38,930 nucleotides of DNA from the NCBI GenBank assembly GCA_016191645.1, contig JACPVQ010000211.1, positions 1 through 38,930 of the forward strand, written 5' to 3'. Each line of letters opens with the position of its first letter. Position 1 is the first letter of the stretch. The notes under the pieces were generated by a model that had not been told where the DNA came from, did no database searches, and saw nothing but the letters and a program-made list of their open reading frames with translations. Below are positions 17,216 to 25,797 of the stretch, piece by piece. The DNA is from Candidatus Solibacter usitatus (lineage in GTDB: Bacteria > Acidobacteriota > Terriglobia > Bryobacterales > Bryobacteraceae). The position numbers and the translations under genes are program-made.

Positions 17216-19839
17216 GGCTCGCGTACGACGCGAAAGCCGATATAATCCGGTCGCGGCTTCGACACCGATTTCGCATCCACGGGTTGATCCGCACTGCCGC
17301 CAAGCGCTTTGCCCGTTCCATCTTTTGCCACTGCCCACTCGGCCGCGTTGCCGCCGAGATCGAACACGGGATCATCGCCTGCGCCGGAGTGCGATCCAAC
17401 GGGCTTCAGAAGCGCGCCCGGTCCCAATCCTTCGATTAACGACGACAGCCGGCGGGCATCGTCGAAGTTGACCGCGTATCCGGCCCACGCATCCAGTGTG
17501 TTGTCCAGCTTGTTCGCCGACAACATTCCGCCGGCCTCTTCCTCGGTCGGCAGGCGGTATTTCTTGCCCGTCTTCCGGCTCAGCCATTCGCAATACTCCT
17601 TCGCTTTTTCAAAGGAAACGCCAGTAGCCGGAAATGTTTGGGTACCTTGCGCCACCGCGAAGGAACCGTCGAACGCCTTAAACTGCGCGCGCGTCACTTC
17701 AAAGCGGCCCACTTCCAACGAACCACGCTCCACCATCTCCGGCGTGTCGCTCAAGCCGCGGCGCTTCAACATGGCGGAGAGAGGCGAGTTGTCGCGCAAC
17801 GCCTCGTTCGTGTCCGGCAAAGTGCGGAACAGGTACTGATCGAACCACGCAAGCTCTTCTTCCACTTTGCGGCGCTGATGAACGTATTTTCGCGGACCAT
17901 GCGCTTCGCCTGGAAATAGAATGAATCGAACATCGGTCTTTTCCAGATGCTTCAGGGCGCGATAATGCTGCCAGCCTTGTTCGGTGGGCACCTGTTTGTC
18001 CTCCGTGCCGAAGAAAATGATAGTTGGCGTACGCACTTGGTCCATGCGAAACAGCGGCGATTTCTTGATGTACAGGTCCGGATCTTCCAGCGGTGTTTTG
18101 CCGATGTAGTAATCGTCGAATGAGTGACCGAACTGGCAATTGCCCCAATCGCTGATCCAATTCACGTCGCCCGCGCCCGCGGACGCCACCTTGTACCTCG
18201 TGGTCCGTGTCGTCAATTCAATGGAGATAATGGACCCGTTCGACCACCCCATTACGCCGAGTTTGTCCGCATCGGCCAAGCCCTTGGCGATCAAGGCATC
18301 GACACCGCGCTCGACATCGAACCATTCGAACTCGTTATAGTTTCCGCCCGAAATCGATTCACCCCACTGCAGGCCGTAGTTGGAACTGCCGTGATAGTTC
18401 GGCTTCATGACAAGCGCGCCGCGCTGGGCGAAGAGTTGAACGGGATAGCCCCATCGATCGCTGAACATATCGAGATCCGCGCCGTGTGGGCCGCCGTGAA
18501 TCATCACCACAAGCGGGTACTTCTTGCCCGGCTGATAATCGTGCGGATAGTAGAGCAACCCTTCTACTTGCTCATTGCGCGCACCCTTCCACGTGATGGT
18601 TTCCGAACGCGCCAGCGGCTTTTTCTTCCATGCGGCGTTCGAATCCGTAACCTGCTTTGGCGTTTCGATTTTACTCCCGTTGAGCGTAGCGCTGAACCAT
18701 TGGTCCGGCTTACTTGCCGTCGTGTGCCGGTAGACCAATCGTGTGCCGGAAAGCTGCATCCCGAAAATGTTGGCGCTGTGTTCGCCTTCGAGAAACTCGC
18801 GCGTCCAACTGGCGCCACTTCGGCGATACCTTGCAATGCGCGGACGCACTCCGTTTGCGAGCGAAGCGATCAAACCGTCCTCGGTGACGACGTAGCCTTG
18901 CGCAAGTCCGTTCGGCCAATCGAGCGGAACCTCGCTGATCGCGCTGGTGGCGATCTCGTAATAGTAGAGCCGCTCGATGGACGCGTTGAGGTATTTCGGA
19001 TGCGTCGTATACGGTGAGGCGAAGTAGAAACCCTTGCTATCCTGCGCAAATTGAGCAAAGCGGAGGAGCAGCTTTCCGTCCGCGAAGAGCCGCCGCTCCG
19101 AGTTGTCTTTGAGATTGCGCAGGAAGCTGATCGGGCGGACCTTCTGATCCCAAACGTAGCTCAGGCTCTGATCGTGCGTGGTCACCGCCCATTCGCCGTT
19201 CGGGCTCACTATATGGTTCGAGATGCGGTCGCGGTTTTCCGTGATGCGTCGCGCCTTCTTCGATTGGACGTCGAAGCGGAACAGCCGAGTAGGCACGACA
19301 TGGCGCTCGTCTTCGACAACCTGCGAAGTATCTTTGCGCTCCTTGATCTTCTGCTCATGGAGGCTGTCGTCTTCGGAAGCGACCAGCAGGAGCGTCGTGT
19401 CGTCGATCCAGGAGAAGGAAGAAACGCCTTTATCCATGCGCGTGGCCGCCGCCGGTTCGCCGCCGCGCGTGTCGATGAGCCAGACCTGCATTCCCCCGCG
19501 CCCTCGCCCACCCGCGGCTTCCACCGGGCCCGCTGCGTCGTCCGCCTTGCGCGAACTTAGAAACGCGATGCGGCGGCCGTTGGGAGAGAATCGCGGCGAG
19601 GAGTGGTTATCCTTGCCTTGCGTGAGCGCGACCTCGTAGTCTTCCGTGAGATTGCGCAGCGCAAGGTTGGAAATGCTCTCGCCTTTCTCGCGATCCATCT
19701 TCGATTTGACGTAGACCAGGAGTTTTCCGTCTTTGGAGATCTCCATTTGCGACGCCGATTCGGCAAGTAGAAGATCGTCGACAGACCATTTGGCGCACCA
19801 CGCGCATGCGGCGATAGCGAGAATCAGAGAGTAGCGCAT
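17212..19839 (-). CDS. S9-family (prolyl oligopeptidase-type) peptidase with C-terminal SUMF1/FGE-like domain
   Basis: Signal peptide at 19839 (MRYSLILAIAACAWCAK), propeller-like N-terminal, 'VVMIHGGPHGADLDMFSDRWGYPVQLFAQRGALVMKPNYHGSSNYG', 'GVMGWSNGS', 'FGTEDKQVP', 'GEAHG'; then 'VGRFEVTRAQFKAF...FPATGVSFEKAKEYCEWLSRKTGKKYRLPTEEE...GGNAAEWAV...GGSADQ...YIGFRVV'. Confidence 0.88.
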   Translation of the reverse strand: MRYSLILAIAACAWCAKWSVDDLLLAESASQMEISKDGKLLVYVKSKMDREKGESISNLALRNLTEDYEVALTQGKDNHSSPRFSPNGRRIAFLSSRKADDAAGPVEAAGGRGRGGMQVWLIDTRGGEPAAATRMDKGVSSFSWIDDTTLLLVASEDDSLHEQKIKERKDTSQVVEDERHVVPTRLFRFDVQSKKARRITENRDRISNHIVSPNGEWAVTTHDQSLSYVWDQKVRPISFLRNLKDNSERRLFADGKLLLRFAQFAQDSKGFYFASPYTTHPKYLNASIERLYYYEIATSAISEVPLDWPNGLAQGYVVTEDGLIASLANGVRPRIARYRRSGASWTREFLEGEHSANIFGMQLSGTRLVYRHTTASKPDQWFSATLNGSKIETPKQVTDSNAAWKKKPLARSETITWKGARNEQVEGLLYYPHDYQPGKKYPLVVMIHGGPHGADLDMFSDRWGYPVQLFAQRGALVMKPNYHGSSNYGLQWGESISGGNYNEFEWFDVERGVDALIAKGLADADKLGVMGWSNGSIISIELTTRTTRYKVASAGAGDVNWISDWGNCQFGHSFDDYYIGKTPLEDPDLYIKKSPLFRMDQVRTPTIIFFGTEDKQVPTEQGWQHYRALKHLEKTDVRFILFPGEAHGPRKYVHQRRKVEEELAWFDQYLFRTLPDTNEALRDNSPLSAMLKRRGLSDTPEMVERGSLEVGRFEVTRAQFKAFDGSFAVAQGTQTFPATGVSFEKAKEYCEWLSRKTGKKYRLPTEEEAGGMLSANKLDNTLDAWAGYAVNFDDARRLSSLIEGLGPGALLKPVGSHSGAGDDPVFDLGGNAAEWAVAKDGTGKALGGSADQPVDAKSVSKPRPDYIGFRVVREP

Positions 19840-19871
19840 ATTAGGAACATGGTAGCTACGATTTAGGGCTG

Positions 19872-20043
19872 GTGGGGCAGATCTCCAGATCTGCGAGGCG
19901 GTCTCCAGACCGGCCCTGCCGGTACAAGACCGGCTCTGCCGGTACTCATCGTGCGCCGAACTCGGCTGCAACGCAGCCGATTGCCTCTGGCGAGGCCATG
20001 CGGGATCTGGAGATCCCGCCGCAGATCTGGAGATCTGCCCCAC
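19872..20043. repeat. Copy 2 of palindromic-ended ~172-bp intergenic element (23-bp perfect terminal inverted repeats)
   Basis: GTGGGGCAGATCTCCAGATCTGC at 19872-19894 is the exact reverse complement of 20021-20043; internal near-tandem 'AGACCGGCCCTGCCGGTACA / AGACCGGCTCTGCCGGTACT'. Confidence 0.88.
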
Positions 20044-20046
20044 AAG

Positions 20047-21018
20047 TTAGAAGACGGCAATCGGGTTGAGTGGTGATCCGGTGCCGCCGGGCACGGCGAT
20101 AGGCGCGGCGGTAAGCAGAAACTCGAAACGGTTTCGTTTTGCGGACTCGATGCCTACGGCTTCCAGATCGAGGTTATCGAAAATGGGAACGCCCATCGCG
20201 ATCAACGCGAGGCGATGGATGGGGTGCGAAACGTTGGGGATCCCGGAAGGCGCAAGGTCGCTTCCCGCGTCGCTGCCAATCATGGCAACGTCACGCTGTT
20301 TGAGCCACTTGGCGCAGGTGGAGTGCATGCCCGCTGCCTTATTCGAAACGTCCCAGGAGCCTTTTTCCGCGCGGCGCGCCCAGCGCCCGGTGCGGAGCAG
20401 CAGCACATCGCCCGCGCCAACGCGTATCCCGGTTTTCTTCTCCCACGCGTCGAAGTCTTCGGGATAGACGGGAGTGCCCGGTTCAAGATACGGAACGCCT
20501 TTGAGCCGCGGAATGTCCATGAGGACGGCGCGCGTGAAGATGCCTTGCTTGTAGTTCTGAATGCCAAGTTTTCCGGCCCCGCTTGCGGTCACTGCCGTCT
20601 GCGGGAATCCGTTATACATTTGCCCCTTATAGAAAATGTGGCAAAGCGAATCCATGTGCGAGTGCGCGTAACCGTGGTAAAGCACGGTGTATTGATCGAT
20701 GCTGAACTGTCCCGGATTATTGACGCCGGTCATCTTCATCTCCTGCACGAAGGGAGAACTGACGTCCGGCGCTTTGTCCTTGAGCGTATCGTGCGACATG
20801 GAAACGGAAATGCCTTCGCGCACCAGCGCGGCCGCCTGCTTGCGTTTGGCGGGCGTGATGAGGTTGATTGCGCCGAGTTGATCGTCCTTGCCCCAGCGGC
20901 CCCAATTGGAAAGCTCCTTCATCCATTGATCGATGTTGGCCTCCGTCACGGCGGGGCGTTGTTGAGCGGGAACAAACGGAAGCAGCAAGAAAAGCGGGAG
21001 CAGAATCTTCATTGTCAT
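20047..21018 (-). CDS. Cyclase family protein (kynurenine formamidase-like), exported
   Basis: Signal peptide; 'DQLGAINLITPAKRKQAAALVREGISVSMSHD', 'YHGYAHSHMDSLCHIFYKGQMYNG', 'GAGDVLLLRTGRW'. Confidence 0.9.
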   Translation of the reverse strand: MTMKILLPLFLLLPFVPAQQRPAVTEANIDQWMKELSNWGRWGKDDQLGAINLITPAKRKQAAALVREGISVSMSHDTLKDKAPDVSSPFVQEMKMTGVNNPGQFSIDQYTVLYHGYAHSHMDSLCHIFYKGQMYNGFPQTAVTASGAGKLGIQNYKQGIFTRAVLMDIPRLKGVPYLEPGTPVYPEDFDAWEKKTGIRVGAGDVLLLRTGRWARRAEKGSWDVSNKAAGMHSTCAKWLKQRDVAMIGSDAGSDLAPSGIPNVSHPIHRLALIAMGVPIFDNLDLEAVGIESAKRNRFEFLLTAAPIAVPGGTGSPLNPIAVF

Positions 21019-21027
21019 GAGTGTGTC

Positions 21028-22524
21028 CTATTGCCTGCGGCGAGGCGGCGGCGTGTAGAAATCCGGCGGGAAGTCGGCGGCATGGCTCGCTTTGGGATTG
21101 CGGCGATAAGAGACTCCGCCGCGATCCGGATAGAGAGCCATTTGCATACCGCCGGTCTTCTCCAGAATCTCGAAAAGTTTGTTGCGCATTTGCGTAACGG
21201 TTTGCTGATGCGCGGGGCTGAGAATCAGGTTCTGCATTTCAGCCGGATCTTCTTTCAAATCGTATAATTCATCGACGTCCCAGATGCCTTGATAACGGAT
21301 GAACTTGTAGCGGTCGCCGCGAAGGGCATGCATAGTGGGCGTTTGGGGAAAGTTGCGCTCCCAGAAATACTCGTAGAGCAGTTCCGTGCGCCAAGGGACC
21401 TGCTTGCCTGACGCGAGCGGTAGCCAGCTGGCGCCATCGCCGCCGCTGGGAGCCGTGACACCGGCGGCTTCGAGGAAAGTCGGCATGATATCGACATTGG
21501 CGACTACGCTCTCCAACTTCTTACCTTTGCCGAAAAGTTCCGGGCAGCGCGCCAGTAGCGGCACACGCATCGACTCTTCATAAGCGGTGCGCTTGTCGAT
21601 CAGACCGTGCTCACCGAACGCGAAGCCGTTGTCGCCCATATAGACGATCAACGTGGAATCCAGGTCGCCGCGCTCACGAAGAGCATCGAGTATGCGGCCC
21701 ATACTGTCGTCCACACCGGCCAAAGTCTCGGCGTATTGGCGATAGTAATCGGCGATGTCGAGATCGGAATGATAAGGAAATTCCATGCCATGCCAGCTGT
21801 TGCGCTGGTTCTGCACCCACATCGGACGCAGTTGCGAAGGAGCCGCCGGAGCCATCGATTTGGGAAACTTGAACTCCTTGCCTTTGTATTTTCCCTTGTG
21901 CCGCTCGGCTGGAAAGAAATCGGCATGCACGGCCTTGTGCGAAAGGTAGATGAAATAAGGCTGCTCTCGCTTCAGGCTCTTCAACCAATCGAGAGTGTAA
22001 TCGGTAAGCTCATCGGTGATGTGGCCTTTTTGAGGAACCTTCTTGCCGTCCACATTGAGACCGTTCGGCGAAGGCAGATACGTACCCTGCCCGCGAAAGC
22101 TGACCCAACGGTCGAAGCCCGGCTGCGGCGCGTCGGATTCGCCGCCCATGTGGAACTTCCCGAAGAAGCCGGTCTTGTATCCGGCTCTCTGAAGCAGCTC
22201 GGGGAAATAGCGCGTGCCTTTGGGAATCGCCGTATTGTTGTCGATGATGCCGTGTTTATGCGCGTACTTGCCGGTAAGGATGGACGCGCGGCTGGGGCTG
22301 CACAACGCGGTGGTGACGAAGGCGTTCGTGAGGTGAACGCCTTCGCGGGCCAGCGAATCCAGATGCGGGGTCTCCAGCCACTCCTGTGCTTTCATGAAAC
22401 CGAGGGCATCGTAGCGGTGATCGTCGGTGAGGATAAAGATGATATTGCGCCGCTTGCGTGTTTGCTGCTGCGCCAACGCCGCGGGCACGGCAAGAGCGGA
22501 CGGAAGAAAGTCTCTCCGGTTCAT
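21028..22524 (-). CDS. Sulfatase (arylsulfatase family, exported)
   Basis: 'RRDFLPSALAVPAALAQQ', 'RNIIFILTDDHRYDALGFM', 'LCSPSRASILTGKYAHKHGI', 'YMGDNGFAFGEHGLIDKRTAYEESMRVPLL'; start set to 22524 from export signal. Confidence 0.95.
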   Translation of the reverse strand: MNRRDFLPSALAVPAALAQQQTRKRRNIIFILTDDHRYDALGFMKAQEWLETPHLDSLAREGVHLTNAFVTTALCSPSRASILTGKYAHKHGIIDNNTAIPKGTRYFPELLQRAGYKTGFFGKFHMGGESDAPQPGFDRWVSFRGQGTYLPSPNGLNVDGKKVPQKGHITDELTDYTLDWLKSLKREQPYFIYLSHKAVHADFFPAERHKGKYKGKEFKFPKSMAPAAPSQLRPMWVQNQRNSWHGMEFPYHSDLDIADYYRQYAETLAGVDDSMGRILDALRERGDLDSTLIVYMGDNGFAFGEHGLIDKRTAYEESMRVPLLARCPELFGKGKKLESVVANVDIMPTFLEAAGVTAPSGGDGASWLPLASGKQVPWRTELLYEYFWERNFPQTPTMHALRGDRYKFIRYQGIWDVDELYDLKEDPAEMQNLILSPAHQQTVTQMRNKLFEILEKTGGMQMALYPDRGGVSYRRNPKASHAADFPPDFYTPPPRRRQ

Positions 22525-23993
22525 GATTTCACCTGCTTCGAAAATGCATAGTAAACCGGCACGCCTACGAGAAGGATCACCAAACCTGGCCACGTGGTGG
22601 AGGTGCGGTAGACGAACAAGAGCACAAGGATGGTGGAAGCGCCAAACATGTACAGCGCAGGGATGACGGGGTACCCGAACGCCCGATACGGACGATCGGC
22701 GTCTGGGCGCGTCTTGCGCAGACGGAAGATGCCGGCGATGGTCAACACATAAAAGATAAGCGCGGCGGAGATGACGTAATCGAGCAGGTTGCCGTAGAGG
22801 TTGCCGTATTTGCCGGTAGCGGGGTCGTAGGTGCGCGGAAGAACCAGGGCAGCCGACCAGATGCCTTGCATCACGAGCCCTTTGGCGGGGACACGCTGCG
22901 CGTTGAGTTCACCCGCGCCCTGGAAGAACAGCTTGTCGCGCGCCATGGCGTAATAGGCTCGCGCGCCCGCGAGCACCAGGCCATTGGCGCAGCCGAACGT
23001 GGAGACCATGATGGCAAGGGCCATGATGGTTACGCCGAGTCCGGGGAAGATGGCGTTGAGCGTTGCCGTTGCGACGCGGTCCGCCGGCGCGTGTTGGATT
23101 GCATCAAGGGGCAGCGTAACGAAGTAGGCTACGTTCGATAGCAAATAAAGCGTAATCACAATTCCCGTGCCGAAGGCGAGCGAGAGTGGAATGTTGCGGC
23201 GCGGGTCCTTCACTTCGCCCGCCGTGAACGTGATGTTGTTCCAGGCATCGGCGGAGAAGAGCGATCCGGTTTGCACGACGCAGATGGCCGCGATGAGACC
23301 GAAGAGCGTGGTTGCGTCGAGGCCGGGGACCACCGGGTCGAAGCCGCGCGCGGTCCATGCATCGCCGAAGTTCGTGGAAACGGCGTTCGCATTCCAGCCG
23401 AGCAGCAGGCCGATGATCACGAGCGCCGCAAGCGATCCGATCTTCGCCGATGTAAAGACGTTCTGAATGAGACGGCCATATTCGAGTCCGCGCGTGTTGG
23501 TCCAAGTGAGGAGCGCGATCAACAGGAGGCCCACGAGTTGCGCCGTGGACAACGAAATCGCGTAGCCCGTGGAAAGGTGAAGCGGCGGTACGATGTAGTT
23601 CGTCTCCGAGATGGACGGCACGAGGACGCCAAGAAATCTTCCAAACCCCACCACTACGGCAGCGATGGTTCCGCTTTGAATGACGGCGAACAAAGCCCAT
23701 CCGTAAAGAAATCCGCTGAGCGGATTGAACGCCTCTCGCAAGTAGACATACTGGCCGCCCGCGCGCGGCATCATCGACGCGAGTTCTCCATAGGAGAGTG
23801 CGCCCGCCATTGTGAGAAGCCCGGTGAGGAGCCACGCCATCAACACCCAGCCAGGACTTCCTATGGTGCGCGACATATCGGCGGACACAATGAAGATGCC
23901 CGATCCGATCATGGACCCGGCCACCACCATGGTTGAATCGAATAGGCCGAGGCCGCGTTTGAATTCCGTATCGAGTGCGTGATCGTTCGCCAT
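22521..23993 (-). CDS. APC-family amino acid/polyamine permease
   Basis: 'GLGLFDSTMVVAGSMIGSGIFIVSADMSRTIGSPGWVLMAWLLTGLLTMAGALSYGELASMMPRAGGQYVYLREAF'; about 12 hydrophobic segments; ATGA overlap with sulfatase. Confidence 0.94.
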   Translation of the reverse strand: MANDHALDTEFKRGLGLFDSTMVVAGSMIGSGIFIVSADMSRTIGSPGWVLMAWLLTGLLTMAGALSYGELASMMPRAGGQYVYLREAFNPLSGFLYGWALFAVIQSGTIAAVVVGFGRFLGVLVPSISETNYIVPPLHLSTGYAISLSTAQLVGLLLIALLTWTNTRGLEYGRLIQNVFTSAKIGSLAALVIIGLLLGWNANAVSTNFGDAWTARGFDPVVPGLDATTLFGLIAAICVVQTGSLFSADAWNNITFTAGEVKDPRRNIPLSLAFGTGIVITLYLLSNVAYFVTLPLDAIQHAPADRVATATLNAIFPGLGVTIMALAIMVSTFGCANGLVLAGARAYYAMARDKLFFQGAGELNAQRVPAKGLVMQGIWSAALVLPRTYDPATGKYGNLYGNLLDYVISAALIFYVLTIAGIFRLRKTRPDADRPYRAFGYPVIPALYMFGASTILVLLFVYRTSTTWPGLVILLVGVPVYYAFSKQVKS

Positions 23994-24020
23994 GAGGATG
24001 TTCCCAATGGTAACCGAATG

Positions 24021-25070
24021 TCAGATCTCGCCGGATGCGCGCAGCAGCGTTTCGTGCAACAGAAGCTCGTGATTGTAGGAGAAGCGCAGTGCGCTATTCG
24101 TTTGAATGGCGCGCGCGAGTTCCTGGAAGTCGCGGATGAAGCGAGGCTGGGGCGGTAGCGCAATCTGCTGCGCGCCCTTTTTGTACGGGCCCACCGCCTG
24201 CGCGAGATGTACGTGCAAGATGGGGTTCGGCTCCATGGGAGCGATGAGCATTGTGCCGCCGCTGCCAATGATTTCGAACGTGCGATGGATGCCGTTAGCC
24301 GGATCCTTAGCGGAACTGATGACAAGCGCGAGCGCCCTGGGGTATTCAAAGACGGCGAGCGTGTTGTCCTTGAGCGTGTCCTTGATGGAAGTATCGTGAC
24401 GAAGCCAGTGCCGGACGTTGCCGGGGCGGCCGAGGAGGGCAACCACTACATCGATCATGTGGCCGCCGAGTTCGAACAATGCGCCGCCGGGATAGCGCGC
24501 TTCTGTATCGCGCTGCGACTGCCCGCGATCGGAATTGATGGTGGCGCGAATCATGTAGACATCGCCGAGCCAGCCGTTCTTGACCGCTTCCTGAATCTTG
24601 ATGACGCCATCGTGGAAGCGCCAGAGATAGCCGAGTTGCAGGAGCTTGCGGCGCTCGCGGGCAAGATTGGCGAGTTCACGGAAAGGCTCCATCTTGTTGG
24701 TGGGCGGCTTTTCCAGATGAAGGTGTTTTCCCGCTTGCAGGATGCGTTTTCCCATGGGGACGGCATCTTTGACTTCGCCTTCAAAGACGATGAGGTCCAG
24801 CGACTTATCCGCGAGCATTTCCTCCACGGAGACCCAGCGGAGGTTGGCGAACAGTTTGCTGCCGCTTTGACGTTTGCGCGTATCGGCGTCGGTCTCGCAG
24901 ATGGTGACCACTTCGTAGGCGGGGTTATCGAGCATCGCCTGCAGCTTGCCGCTGAGATGGCTGTGTTGAATGCCGAGGATGCCTGTGCGGATCTTCGATG
25001 CGGCAGGCAGACGAGGGGCAAGTGTCGCGGCAGAGGCTTGAAGAAACCGGCGGCGGGGAAGTTGCATCAT
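24021..25070 (-). CDS. Gfo/Idh/MocA-family oxidoreductase, Tat-like signal
   Basis: 'PRRRFLQASAATLA', 'GILGIQHSHLSGKLQAMLDNPAYEVVTICETDAD', 'GKHLHLEKPPTNKMEPFRELANLA', 'YPGGALFELGGHMIDVVVALLGRP'. Confidence 0.88.
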   Translation of the reverse strand: MMQLPRRRFLQASAATLAPRLPAASKIRTGILGIQHSHLSGKLQAMLDNPAYEVVTICETDADTRKRQSGSKLFANLRWVSVEEMLADKSLDLIVFEGEVKDAVPMGKRILQAGKHLHLEKPPTNKMEPFRELANLARERRKLLQLGYLWRFHDGVIKIQEAVKNGWLGDVYMIRATINSDRGQSQRDTEARYPGGALFELGGHMIDVVVALLGRPGNVRHWLRHDTSIKDTLKDNTLAVFEYPRALALVISSAKDPANGIHRTFEIIGSGGTMLIAPMEPNPILHVHLAQAVGPYKKGAQQIALPPQPRFIRDFQELARAIQTNSALRFSYNHELLLHETLLRASGEI

Positions 25071-25114
25071 GAGGGGTATCGTATCACTCCGGCGCTTGTT
25101 GACCCCATGGTAGA

Positions 25115-25136
25115 ATTCTAGTGGACTTTCTAGAAT
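25115..25136. promoter_or_regulatory. Inverted repeat ATTCTAG-N8-CTAGAAT upstream of vapBC-like operon (candidate operator)
   Basis: Perfect 7-bp arms, immediately upstream of AGGAG RBS and GTG start at 25151. Confidence 0.55.
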
Positions 25137-25150
25137 AGGAGAAGTCAAGC

Positions 25151-25396
25151 GTGTTGAACGTAAAGGACCCGGAAGCACATCGTTTAGCTCAGGCGATCGC
25201 CAGGGAAACGGGGGAGAGCCTTACCAAGGTCGTGATCGACTCATTGCGGGAACGTCACGAAAAACTGGAGAAGCGCCGGCGCAAGGCGAGTTTGACGGAA
25301 CTCATGGCCATCGCCAAGCGGGCGTCCCGGGCGGTGAAGAGGCCCTATGTGGACCATGGCGAACTGCTGTATGACGAGTTTGGGCTGCCGAAATGA
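25151..25396 (+). CDS. vapB: VapB-family type II antitoxin
   Basis: 81 aa 'MLNVKDPEAHRLAQAIARETGESLTKVVIDSLRERHEKL...' ; overlaps PIN toxin by ATGA. Confidence 0.88.
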   Translation: MLNVKDPEAHRLAQAIARETGESLTKVVIDSLRERHEKLEKRRRKASLTELMAIAKRASRAVKRPYVDHGELLYDEFGLPK

Positions 25397-25794
25397 TTCT
25401 CGATACGTCGGCGCTGGTGGCGATTCTGTTTGCGGAGCCGGAAGCGGAGCAGTTCTCGCGAATGATTCTTGAAGCCGATGTCTGCCGCGTAAGCGTCGTA
25501 AGTTACCTGGAACTCACTATCGTGCTGGAGCGGCAGGCTAGACCGGAGGCCGCCCGGCAAGCCGAGGCCTTTTTGCGCACTGCGAGCATCGTTGTGGAAC
25601 CGGTGACATTGCAACAAGGCGCCTTGGCGCGCCAAGCCTACTTCGACTTCGGCCGGGGACGGCATCGGGCCCGACTGAATTTCGGCGACTGTTTCGCCTA
25701 CGCGCTGGCGAGAGCGATGGACGAGCCGCTCCTATTCAAGGGTAATGATTTCCTGCGGACTGATGTGCGCGTGGCACGCGCAGAAGACCGGTGA
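25393..25794 (+). CDS. vapC: VapC-family PIN-domain toxin
   Basis: 'MILDTSALVAILFAEPEAEQF', 'SVVSYLELTIVLE', 'LNFGDCFAYALARAMDEPLLFKGNDFLRTDV'. Confidence 0.94.
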   Translation: MILDTSALVAILFAEPEAEQFSRMILEADVCRVSVVSYLELTIVLERQARPEAARQAEAFLRTASIVVEPVTLQQGALARQAYFDFGRGRHRARLNFGDCFAYALARAMDEPLLFKGNDFLRTDVRVARAEDR

Positions 25795-25797
25795 AGG

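Noticed and set aside
16718-17338. ORF 16718-17338 as a stand-alone protein
   Set aside because: Only its CxxxCxxC segment is meaningful; the rest is frameshifted read-through, and it belongs to the radical SAM gene
19872-20069. Short ORFs within the palindromic element (19863-20060 minus, 19872-20069 plus)
   Set aside because: They simply span the inverted-repeat element; similar peptides on both strands reflect the palindrome, not coding
25081-25150. Possibility that the AT-rich patch before vapB is a CRISPR or phage att site
   Set aside because: Only a single inverted repeat, no repeat array, integrase or tRNA nearby
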